NCBI GenBank assembly: GCA_035720425.1
Contig: DASTOB010000215.1
Location: forward strand, 1-11,489
Reading direction: 5' to 3'
Length of the DNA: 11,489 bases
DNA from: DASTOB01 sp035720425
Lineage (GTDB): Bacteria; Chloroflexota; Limnocylindria; Limnocylindrales; CSP1-4
Each line of letters starts with the position of its first letter. Position 1 is the first letter of the stretch. The notes beneath the pieces were generated by a model. The model ran no database searches. It was not told the DNA's origin and saw nothing but the letters and a program-made list of their open reading frames with translations. Shown piece by piece: positions 5,605 through 11,489 of the stretch. The position numbers and the translations under genes are program-made.

Positions 5605-7209
5605 CTATTCGGCCGCCGAGACGGATGGCGGCTGCTCGTCCGAGCCTTCGGACGGGCGTGCTGCGATGGGACGCGGTCGCGGCAGCCGAACGATGATACT
5701 CGCGCCGTCGCCGGGGCGACTATCAATGGCCAATGAGCCGCCGAGGGCGGCGGCCCGGCCCCGCAGGTTGACGAGGCCGAGGTGGCGGCCGTCGCGGGTC
5801 GCATCCGGATCGAATCCCACTCCGTTGTCCTCGATCCGAAGGGTCAGCCACTCATCATCGGAGCTCAGCTCGATCCGCGCCCGACTGGCGCGCGAATGGC
5901 GCGCCGCGTTGCTCAGCGCCTCGCGGGCCATCTGGAGCAGCTGCACGCGCGACTCGATCGGCAGGCCGGATGCGGCCGGCTCGCCGCCCTCGAGGTCGGC
6001 CTCGATCTCGATCATCGAGTTGAGCCGGAATTCGTGGGCCAGCGTGGCGAGACCGGCAACGAGGTCGCCGCCCCCGATCAGCTCGGAGTGGAGGCCCAGG
6101 ATGAAGTTCCGGATATCGCGGATCGTGAGGTTGAGGCCGTCGATGGCGCGGTCGATCCGGGCCGTCGCCTCGTCGGCGTCATCACGCATGAGGTCCGGCA
6201 CGTCCTCGAGCGACAGGGCGATCGCGTACATCCCCTGGATGATCCCGTCGTGGAGGTCCTGGCCGATTCGCTCGCGTTCCTCGACCACCGCCAGGCGCTG
6301 GACCTGGTCGTGGAGCCTCGCGTTCTCGATCGCGATCCCGGCGTGGAGGGCGAACATCTCGACGAGGTGCTGGTCCGCCTCGTCGAACTCGGGCGATCCC
6401 TGCTTGTCGGTCAGGTAGAGGTTCCCGATCGCGCCGCCCTTGACGGTGACCGGCACGCCGAGGAACGAGCGCATCGGCGGGTGATTGGGCGGAAATCCAG
6501 ACGAGGCAGGGTGGGCGGCGATGTCCGGCGTCCGGATGGACCGCTCCTCCCGGATGATGAGCCCCAGGAGGCCGTGGCCACGCGGAAGGTCGCCGATCCT
6601 GGCGCGCTCCTCCGCGGTCACGCCACTCGTGATGAACCGCTCGATCCGGCCGATGTCGTCGACGATCCCGAGCGCCGCGTAGCGGGCCCCGACGAGGTCG
6701 CGCACACGGTCGACGATGAGCTGGAGGACGAGCTCCACGTCGAGCACGCCGGCGATCGCCCGGGTCGCCGCGTCGAGGGCCTCGAGGCGCTCCGCCGTGC
6801 GTCGGACGGACGCCCGAGCCCACGCCGCGTCGAGGGCCAGCTCGAGGGCCCGCGCCGCGAAGTCGCCGTCGACGGCCGCCGTGTCGAGCCACAGGGTCCC
6901 GATCGGGATGCGACCGTCGTCGGCGCTGAGGGGATGGACGCCGATGCCCGGGCGCCGTTCGTCCGGCGGGCGGGTCGACAGCGTGCCGAACCCGACCGTG
7001 AACGCCGGCATCGGCGGGGCGTCGACCTCGAGGTAGGCCCCGACCGCGCCCGCCGCGCGAACGATCGCGGCGAGCGCCTCTCCGAGCCAGACGCGGCGGC
7101 GCGGCGACGGGTCCTGCAGCCACGCATCGAGCGCCTCGAGGGCGACGACCACGGGAAACGTCGTGTCGCGCGATGGGCGCGCCGTGCCCCCCGTCGGCTG
7201 TGTGACCAC
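5605..7209 (-). CDS. GAF-domain sensor histidine kinase, DosS/DosT-like, with candidate haem ligand
   Basis: A 534-residue cytosolic kinase with no membrane segment. Residues about 20-135 look like a degenerate GAF domain. A clear GAF domain spans about 143-300 and ends IENARL; it contains HPASSGFPPNHPPMRSFLGV (233-252) and GNLYLTDK (262-269), as in the haem-binding GAF-A of DosS/DosT, where the His before Pro-Pro-Met is the proximal haem ligand. Here that is His243. A HisKA_3 domain follows with ERIGQDLHDGIIQG, phosphoacceptor His320. The HATPase domain has the N box EALSNAARHS (430-439), G box DNGVGF (461-466) and GLVNLRGRA. The tail after 510 is disordered. It should autophosphorylate in response to O2, NO, CO or redox state and pass phosphate to the adjacent DosR-like protein. 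It has one clear GAF where DosS has two. The GTG at 7209 lacks a ribosome site; TAGGCT lies 7 nt upstream, so a leaderless start is possible but uncertain. Confidence 0.88.
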   Translation of the reverse strand: MVTQPTGGTARPSRDTTFPVVVALEALDAWLQDPSPRRRVWLGEALAAIVRAAGAVGAYLEVDAPPMPAFTVGFGTLSTRPPDERRPGIGVHPLSADDGRIPIGTLWLDTAAVDGDFAARALELALDAAWARASVRRTAERLEALDAATRAIAGVLDVELVLQLIVDRVRDLVGARYAALGIVDDIGRIERFITSGVTAEERARIGDLPRGHGLLGLIIREERSIRTPDIAAHPASSGFPPNHPPMRSFLGVPVTVKGGAIGNLYLTDKQGSPEFDEADQHLVEMFALHAGIAIENARLHDQVQRLAVVEERERIGQDLHDGIIQGMYAIALSLEDVPDLMRDDADEATARIDRAIDGLNLTIRDIRNFILGLHSELIGGGDLVAGLATLAHEFRLNSMIEIEADLEGGEPAASGLPIESRVQLLQMAREALSNAARHSRASRARIELSSDDEWLTLRIEDNGVGFDPDATRDGRHLGLVNLRGRAAALGGSLAIDSRPGDGASIIVRLPRPRPIAARPSEGSDEQPPSVSAAE

Positions 7210-7216
7210 GATGCCC

Positions 7217-7222
7217 AGCCTA
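7217..7222 (-). promoter_or_regulatory. Candidate -10 element of the kinase-regulator operon
   Basis: The minus strand reads TAGGCT (TANNNT type), 7 nt before the GTG at 7209, suggesting a leaderless transcript. A weak TGGACC-like -35 lies upstream, and the 16-bp palindrome occupies the spacer between the two. This is inference from spacing only. Confidence 0.4.
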
Positions 7223-7224
7223 GC

Positions 7225-7240
7225 ACCGCATCGATGCGGT
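7225..7240. promoter_or_regulatory. Perfect 16-bp palindrome, candidate operator
   Basis: ACCGCATCGATGCGGT is its own reverse complement with no mismatch. It lies in the 101-bp divergent region between the kinase start (7209) and the oxidase start (7311), directly upstream of the candidate -10 of the kinase operon. The position suits a dimeric regulator controlling one or both directions. It does not resemble the mycobacterial DosR box, so its binder is unknown. Confidence 0.55.
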
Positions 7241-7245
7241 CCACC

Positions 7246-7266
7246 CGGCCCGCCGCGAACGGGCCG
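7246..7266. repeat. Short inverted repeat in the divergent promoter region
   Basis: CGGCCC (7246-7251) and GGGCCG (7261-7266) flank a 9-nt spacer, 5 bp beyond the palindrome. It may be a second protein site or a chance GC-rich match. Confidence 0.25.
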
Positions 7267-7294
7267 GAGGTCACTGTGCGGAGACCCGGCGCCC

Positions 7295-7301
7295 GGGGAG
7301 G
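7295..7301 (+). promoter_or_regulatory. Shine-Dalgarno for the multicopper oxidase
   Basis: GGGGAGG ends 9 nt before the ATG at 7311 but directly abuts the ATG at 7302. This favours translation from 7311. Confidence 0.7.
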
Positions 7302-7310
7302 ATGGCCGGC

Positions 7311-8615
7311 ATGCATACCGACCGCCCGCAGGCCCCCCTGCACCCCGATCCCAGCGTCCCGACCGAAGCCGTCCTCGCGGACGACCCGGCTGCCCCCGGA
7401 TCGAGCCTCAGCCGGCGCGGTTTTCTGCGCACGGCGGCCCTGACCGGTGGCGGCCTCGTCGCCGTCGGCGTCGCCGCGTGTACACCGAGTGCCGCCGCAC
7501 CCGGCTGGACGTTCGGTCCCCCGTCATCGGCCGCGCCCGGCGCCCCGTCGGCCTCGCCCGGCACCCCGTCGGCCTCGCCGGACATGTCGCACTCCCCCAC
7601 CCCGTCCGGCTCGCCGGGCATGGACGATCACGACGCCGAGGCGCTGAGCCGCGTCGAGCGGTTCCTCGCTGGCGAGTGGCAGGCGGTCGAGGGCTACGGC
7701 AATCAGCCGCTCGAGCCGACCCGGATCGAGAACGGCACGAAGGTCTGGGACATGACGATCGACCAGATCAGCCACCGGATCGACTCGATGAAGGACCCGC
7801 TCGACGCGCTCGGCTTCAATGGGACGTGGCCCGGTCCTCGCCTCGAGGTGATCGAGGGCGATGCCGTTCGGGTCAACTTCACGAACAACCTCGACGAGAC
7901 GACCGGCATCCACTTCCACGGCCAGCGTCTGCCGAACAACATGGACGGCGTCCCGCACGTGACCCAGGAGCCGATCCAGCCGGGCGACACGTTCACCTAC
8001 GAGTTCGTCGCCCGCACGACCGGCTCGCACATGTACCACTCCCACCACAACGCGACGGACCAGGTGGGCCGCGGGCTGCTCGGCGCGTTCATCGTCCAGC
8101 CGCGCGATCCGGCCCAGCGCTACGACCGGCTGTACGGCGTGAGCCAGGACATCGTCTGGATCAGCAACGACGCCCTCGGCGGGTTCACGATCAACGGGCG
8201 TGGCTTCCCGGCCACCGCCCCGATCGTCGCCACCCAGGGCGACGTGATCGCGATCCGGTTCATGAACGAGGGCAACATGATGCACCCGTGGCACCTCCAC
8301 GGGATGCCGATGCGGGTCGTTGCGCGCGACGGGTATCCGCTCGGGCCGGCCTCGTTCCTGTGCGACACGCTCGGGGTCAATCCGGGCGAGCGCTGGGACG
8401 TCATCGTCGAGTGCGACGAGCCGGGGGCATGGGCGTTCCACTGCCACATCCTTCAGCACGCCGAGGGGCGCGACGGGATGTTCGGCATGGTCACCGCCCT
8501 CGTCGTCCAGCCCGCGTCGACCGCACGGATCCCGACCAGCGAGAGCCCGATCATCACGGCCGCGCGGGCGGGCGGCTCGACCGCGCTGACCTGTCGCATC
8601 CCGTCCGTCGGCTGA
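7311..8615 (+). CDS. Two-domain multicopper oxidase, Tat-exported lipoprotein
   Basis: A 434-residue protein from the ATG at 7311 (GGGGAGG 9 nt upstream). The N-terminus has a twin-arginine motif SRRGFLRTAA (34-43), a hydrophobic stretch and a lipobox VGVAAC with Cys57, so it should be exported folded and lipid-anchored outside the membrane. A Pro/Ser/Ala/Gly linker with seven-residue repeats spans about 62-107. Cupredoxin domain 1 (about 142-265) carries HFHGQ (H201, H203) and YHSHHN (H243, H245). Domain 2 (about 275-402) carries HPWHLHG (H325, H328, H330) and HCHILQHAEGRDGM (H377, C378, H379, H383). This gives trinuclear-centre ligands plus one type 1 copper in domain 2, as in small-laccase-type two-domain oxidases, so it probably works as a trimer oxidising phenols, metals or copper(I) with O2. 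The candidate axial Met (M390) is seven residues after the type 1 His where laccases usually have five. Its stop overlaps the stress-protein start. Confidence 0.9.
   Translation: MHTDRPQAPLHPDPSVPTEAVLADDPAAPGSSLSRRGFLRTAALTGGGLVAVGVAACTPSAAAPGWTFGPPSSAAPGAPSASPGTPSASPDMSHSPTPSGSPGMDDHDAEALSRVERFLAGEWQAVEGYGNQPLEPTRIENGTKVWDMTIDQISHRIDSMKDPLDALGFNGTWPGPRLEVIEGDAVRVNFTNNLDETTGIHFHGQRLPNNMDGVPHVTQEPIQPGDTFTYEFVARTTGSHMYHSHHNATDQVGRGLLGAFIVQPRDPAQRYDRLYGVSQDIVWISNDALGGFTINGRGFPATAPIVATQGDVIAIRFMNEGNMMHPWHLHGMPMRVVARDGYPLGPASFLCDTLGVNPGERWDVIVECDEPGAWAFHCHILQHAEGRDGMFGMVTALVVQPASTARIPTSESPIITAARAGGSTALTCRIPSVG
7519..7620 (+). repeat. Degenerate 21-bp tandem repeat in the oxidase linker
   Basis: Two near-identical 21-bp units (7540-7560 and 7561-7581, two mismatches) are flanked by diverged copies upstream (from 7519) and downstream (about 7596-7620). 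They encode a PSxxxPG-type heptad in the linker between the lipid anchor and the first cupredoxin domain. The reading frame is kept, so copy number could vary linker length. Confidence 0.65.
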
Positions 8616-9100
8616 TGTCGGCCATGCCGGCCGTCGACGTCGTCGATCGCCACATCCCCCGGCCGATCGGCCGAATCCTGCTCGCGACCGACCTGTCCCC
8701 GGCGTCCGCCGGGGCGGCCGACGAGGCGCTCGAACTGGCCGCGCGCCTGGACGCGTCGCTGCTCGCCGTGAGCGTCATCGATCCGGGCCAGCTCCGGATG
8801 CCCGGCGGCCGCTTCGGCCAGCGCGTCGACCAGGTCCGGAGCGCGCGCGAGGCGGTCGCCCAGGAGCTCGTCGCGCGTGGCCGGCGGCTGGGCGTCCCGG
8901 TCACGTTCCTCATCTGGGAGGGCGAGCCGGGCGAGTCGATCGTCGACGCGGCACAGGCCGAGCATGCCGATCTCATCGTCGTCGGCAGCCACGGACGCGG
9001 TGCGGTGGGGCGGTTCCTCATCGGCAGCGTGTCGGACCACGTCGTCCGCCACGCGCCGTGCCCGGTGCTCGTGGTCCGCTCCGGGATCGCCCGGGACTGA
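8615..9100 (+). CDS. Universal stress protein (UspA family), ATP-binding type
   Basis: A 161-residue single-domain protein. Seen: IGRILLATDLSPASAGAADE (18-37), with the conserved Asp26 that contacts ATP; a middle region VTFLIWEGEPGESIVDAAQ; and the nucleotide loop GSHGRGAVGRFLIGS at 124-138, a perfect G-2x-G-9x-G-S match, ending HVVRHAPCPVLVVR. The ATP-binding type (MJ0577-like, as in mycobacterial Rv1996/Rv2623 kin) acts in the cytosol as a homodimer in stress, dormancy and hypoxia responses. The ATG at 8615 overlaps the oxidase stop by one base (TGATG) with no Shine-Dalgarno, so translation probably depends on ribosomes finishing the oxidase. An in-frame ATG at 8624 is the alternative start. 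The stop abuts the convergent GctB-like stop. Confidence 0.93.
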   Translation: MSAMPAVDVVDRHIPRPIGRILLATDLSPASAGAADEALELAARLDASLLAVSVIDPGQLRMPGGRFGQRVDQVRSAREAVAQELVARGRRLGVPVTFLIWEGEPGESIVDAAQAEHADLIVVGSHGRGAVGRFLIGSVSDHVVRHAPCPVLVVRSGIARD

Positions 9101-9916
9101 CTACTTCGTGTAGGCGCCCGCCGGGTCCAGCTCGACCCGGATCAGGCGGAGTTCCTCGTCGGTCGGGGGTGGCGTCGTGGCCAGGTCGTCGGCGATCCGC
9201 GGTTGCCAGCCGATCGCGTCCCGGACCTGGTCGAGCGTCGCGCCCGGGTGGAGCGCGTCGAGGCGCATCTCGCCGTCGTCGGCGAAATGCCAGATCCCGA
9301 GGTCCGTCACGACCACGGACGGGCCACGGCCCAGCCAGCCCTGCTCACGGCGGACGCGAGCGGACGCCTCCGCCCCGCCGAGGTTGCCCGGACTCGTCCG
9401 AAAGTCGATCCGCTCGACGAAGCTGCGCCGGCCCTGGCGCATGATCACGAACACCTCGCGCGCGTTGATCGCGATCTCGCACGCCCCGCCGCTGCCCGGC
9501 AGGCGCGTCGTCGGATGGTCATACGGGCCGATGACGGTCGTGTTGATGTTGCCGAACCGGTCGATCTGCGCCGCCCCGAGGAAGCCGACATCGACGAGGC
9601 CGCCCTGGAGGTAGAACGCGAACAGCTCGAACATGCTCGTGACCGCAGTGGCGCCGGTGACGATGGTCGGGTCGCCGATGCTCAGCGGCAGCCGGGCCGG
9701 CCGCGCGCCGAACACGCCGGCCTCGTAGACGAGCTCGAGGTCCGGGGCCACCGTCCGCTTGGCGAGGTTGACGGCGATGTTCGGGAGACCGACGCCGACG
9801 AAGCAGACGCGCTGGCCGGCCAGCTCGCGCGCCGCCGCGACGATCATCATCTCGCTCCGGCTGAAGGATGCCGGCGCGTCGCCCGGCCCGCCGCCGTCCC
9901 GCCCGCCGGCGATCAT
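9101..9916 (-). CDS. Glutaconate CoA-transferase subunit B-like (family I CoA-transferase beta subunit)
   Basis: A 271-residue protein from the ATG at 9916, with GGGGAG 5 nt upstream and a 4-nt ATGA overlap with subunit A. Seen: MMIVAAARELAGQRVCFVGV (23-42) and GLPNIAVNLAKR; ELVYEAGVFGARPA (61-74), in which Glu65 aligns with the catalytic Glu54 of Acidaminococcus GctB; FLGAAQIDRFGNINTT; GSGGACEIA; and a C-terminal VVTDLGIWHF and RVELDPAGAY. The last motifs match GctB almost residue for residue. With subunit A it forms a heterotetramer or larger complex that swaps CoA between acyl-CoA and a dicarboxylate or related acid, going through a glutamyl-CoA intermediate. The substrate is unknown; the IpdAB ring-cleavage hydrolases share this fold and are an alternative. 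Confidence 0.88.
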   Translation of the reverse strand: MIAGGRDGGGPGDAPASFSRSEMMIVAAARELAGQRVCFVGVGLPNIAVNLAKRTVAPDLELVYEAGVFGARPARLPLSIGDPTIVTGATAVTSMFELFAFYLQGGLVDVGFLGAAQIDRFGNINTTVIGPYDHPTTRLPGSGGACEIAINAREVFVIMRQGRRSFVERIDFRTSPGNLGGAEASARVRREQGWLGRGPSVVVTDLGIWHFADDGEMRLDALHPGATLDQVRDAIGWQPRIADDLATTPPPTDEELRLIRVELDPAGAYTK

Positions 9917-10833
9917 CGGTACTCCCCGTAGTCGACCGAGCCGGACAGCGCGGCCGCCGACGGCCGCAGCGACGCGAGCCGTTCGGCCCCGAGCTTCTCG
10001 ATGTAGGCGGCGCGCCCGTCGAGCTCGTACACCCAGTCGCGCAGCCACGCGTCGGTCGCGGCGGCGTCGCGCGAGATGGGATCCCAGTCGAGATAGAACC
10101 GGTTGTCGCGGTCGTACGCACCCTGCACGTACGAGGGGTGGGCACCCCACGGCTCGACGACCACGGCGTCGACGACGAGGCCCGGCAGGATCGTGCGGTT
10201 CGGATCGGCCCGGATCACCGCCTCGTCGACGAGCTCCTCGACGACGACGATCACCCGGTCCGCCGCGAAGGCGGCCTCCTTCTGGCAGCCGAGCAGGCCC
10301 CACACCTGGGTGTCGCCGGCGGCCGAGGCGCGCTGGGCGTGGACGATCGTGACGTCCGGCCGGAGCGGCGGCACGGCGTACACGAGCCCGTCGCCGTAGG
10401 GCGACTCGATCGGCCGGATGAGCGGGTTCGCGACCGGCAGATCCGTCTCGAAGTACGAGCGGAGCGGAAAGAACGGCAGGTTCGCCGCGCCGGCCGTGTA
10501 GCGGGCGACCATCCCGAAATGGCTGTACTCCTCGAGTTCGAGACTGGCGTCGTCGCCCTCCGTGACCCGCCGGATGGCATGGAGCCCGCCGACGCCGGGA
10601 TTGCCGAGCCACGAGAAGACGAGCTTGCGGGCGACGCCGGCCGCGACCATCTGGTCGTAGATGACGTCCGGCGTCAGACGGGCGAGGGTCAGGTCACGCC
10701 GGCGCTGGCGGATGATCTCGTGCCCGGCAGCGAACGAGATGAGGTGGGTGAAGCCCTCGATCGCGACCGTGTCGCCGTCGCGCACGAGGGCCGCGACGGC
10801 GTCGCGCATCGAGGCGACCTTCGAGGCGGACAC
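9913..10833 (-). CDS. Glutaconate CoA-transferase subunit A-like (family I CoA-transferase alpha subunit)
   Basis: A 306-residue protein. The GTG at 10833 gives SASKVASMRDAVAALVRDGD, as in homologues; an ATG at 10809 with AAGG about 8 nt upstream is a possible alternative. Seen: VAIEGFTHLISFAAGHEIIR (23-42), SWLGNPGVGGLHAIRR (74-89), HFGMVARYTAGAANLPFFPL (105-124), the loop VPPLRPDVTIVHAQRAS (154-170) and GLLGCQKEAAFAADRVIVVVEELVDE from 179. These mark the CoA-binding alpha subunit of GctA-type transferases. It lies 20 bp after the aminotransferase gene and overlaps the B subunit gene by ATGA, so all three are one operon. That arrangement suits an amino-acid or amino-acid-derived acid pathway in which the keto or semialdehyde product is later activated as a CoA ester. 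Confidence 0.88.
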   Translation of the reverse strand: MSASKVASMRDAVAALVRDGDTVAIEGFTHLISFAAGHEIIRQRRRDLTLARLTPDVIYDQMVAAGVARKLVFSWLGNPGVGGLHAIRRVTEGDDASLELEEYSHFGMVARYTAGAANLPFFPLRSYFETDLPVANPLIRPIESPYGDGLVYAVPPLRPDVTIVHAQRASAAGDTQVWGLLGCQKEAAFAADRVIVVVEELVDEAVIRADPNRTILPGLVVDAVVVEPWGAHPSYVQGAYDRDNRFYLDWDPISRDAAATDAWLRDWVYELDGRAAYIEKLGAERLASLRPSAAALSGSVDYGEYR

Positions 10834-10853
10834 GGCCGGCCCGGACCCGCTGC

Positions 10854-11489
10854 TCAGCCGGCCGCTTCGACCGGATGGACGGCGCCCGCCGCGGCAGCCT
10901 CCTCGAGGACCTCCAGCCCGCGGGTTGCCACCTCGTCGACCGCGCTCCCGAAGATCGCGAGCGCGGTCGCCATCTCCGCCTCCGACACGGTCAGCGGCGG
11001 GGACAGCCGGACACTCGACGCGCCGCACTCGAGGACGAGCAGGCCGCGCTGGAAGCACGCCCATTGGACCTCCTCGGCATGCTCCGCGGTGTCGAACTCG
11101 ATCCCGACCATGAGACCCCGCCCGCGCACGTCGCGAACGAGCCCCGGGTGGCGGGCGAGGAGCGGCCGGAGCCCGGCCTGGGCCTCGTCGCCGCGCGCGG
11201 CGGCGTTCGCGATGAGCCCGCCCTCGAGCAGCTCGATCGTGGCAAGGGCCGCGGCACAGGCGACCGGGTTGCCGCCGAACGTGGACCCGTGGGCACCCGG
11301 GCCCCACGCCTCGAGCAGCTCGGCCCGGGCGACGAGGCCGCCGAGCGGCATCCCCGATGCGATCCCCTTGGCGGTGAGCAGGATGTCCGGCACGACGCCC
11401 CAGTGTTCGACCGCCCACATCCGGCCGGTGCGGCCGGCTCCCGACTGGATCTCGTCGACGATGAGCAGGATCCCGTGGCGGTCACACAG
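10854..11489 (-). CDS. Class III PLP-dependent aminotransferase, C-terminal part
   Basis: The final 211 residues are present; the gene enters from the right edge without its start. Numbering from the edge: LIVDEIQSGAGRTGR at 9-23 (Asp12 contacts the PLP ring nitrogen), DILLTAKGIASGMPLGG at 35-51 with the Schiff-base Lys41, and HGSTFGGNPVACAAA, which binds the cofactor phosphate. The C-terminal small domain has VRDVRGRGLMVGIEF and LECGASSVRLSPPL. The pattern is that of 4-aminobutyrate, acetylornithine or broad omega-aminotransferases, with the 'STFGGNP' form frequent in GABA/omega types; the substrate-determining N-terminal half lies outside the window. It heads, or belongs to, the operon with the GctAB-like genes (20-bp gap). 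Confidence 0.9.
   Translation of the reverse strand: MCDRHGILLIVDEIQSGAGRTGRMWAVEHWGVVPDILLTAKGIASGMPLGGLVARAELLEAWGPGAHGSTFGGNPVACAAALATIELLEGGLIANAAARGDEAQAGLRPLLARHPGLVRDVRGRGLMVGIEFDTAEHAEEVQWACFQRGLLVLECGASSVRLSPPLTVSEAEMATALAIFGSAVDEVATRGLEVLEEAAAAGAVHPVEAAG

Noticed and set aside
7163..8614. An in-frame upstream extension of the universal stress protein through the oxidase region.
   Set aside because: The extension is an Arg/Pro-rich shadow of the oxidase frame; the stress-protein domain begins right after the ATG at 8615.
7311..8615. Copper nitrite reductase (NirK) as the identity of the copper protein.
   Set aside because: NirK has its type 1 copper in domain 1 with an HCAP motif. 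Here the HCH and type 1 ligands are in domain 2 and all HxH pairs of a trinuclear centre are present, which fits an oxidase.
9917..10612. An upstream extension of the GctB-like frame to 10612.
   Set aside because: It overlaps the clear GctA-like gene in another frame; the ATG at 9916 with GGGGAG 5 nt upstream is the natural start.

Overview
The window is very GC-rich (about 70 percent by eye). All stop codons I can place are TGA or TAG, GTG starts are common, and gene pairs are tightly overlapped. Coding density is near complete, with no tRNA, rRNA, CRISPR array or insertion sequence seen. The proteins (a DosS/DosR-like two-component pair, a sulfhydrogenase-type iron-sulfur subunit, a Tat-exported multicopper oxidase, glutaconate-type CoA-transferases) fit a high-GC monoderm such as an uncultivated Chloroflexota lineage. 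An actinobacterium is the main alternative, and the lineage call is inference.

Left part (3-3286, minus strand): the N-terminal 288 residues of a HydB/AsrA-like 4Fe-4S protein, probably the beta subunit of a group 3b [NiFe] hydrogenase running off the left edge. It overlaps by GTGA a 164-residue cyclic-nucleotide-binding-fold protein that has no DNA-binding domain. Upstream lie a small eRF1/pelota-like (host-attachment type) protein and a 447-residue GTPase-like homologue of cyclic 2,3-diphosphoglycerate synthetase. A 268-bp spacer with two inverted repeats precedes the latter.

Middle (3555-9100): a 4-hydroxybutyrate/acetyl-CoA-type CoA-transferase, then a response regulator and its histidine kinase in an operon, all on the minus strand. 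The kinase GAF domain carries the histidine that binds haem in mycobacterial DosS/DosT, and the regulator closely resembles DosR. A 101-bp divergent region with a perfect 16-bp palindrome separates the kinase from a plus-strand pair: a two-domain multicopper oxidase (Tat lipoprotein) translationally coupled to a universal stress protein.

Right part (9101-11489, minus strand): both subunits of a GctAB-type family I CoA-transferase, overlapping by ATGA, behind the C-terminal part of a class III aminotransferase that runs off the right edge. The last stop codons of the plus and minus blocks abut at 9100/9101.

Taken together, the window reads as a low-oxygen or redox-adaptation neighbourhood: a candidate haem-based oxygen/redox sensor and DosR-like regulator, a universal stress protein, a hydrogenase subunit with an HTH-less sensor-like partner, and CoA-transferases that would suit fermentative amino-acid or 4-hydroxybutyrate metabolism. 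That these genes form one regulon is a hypothesis; the gene identities are better supported.
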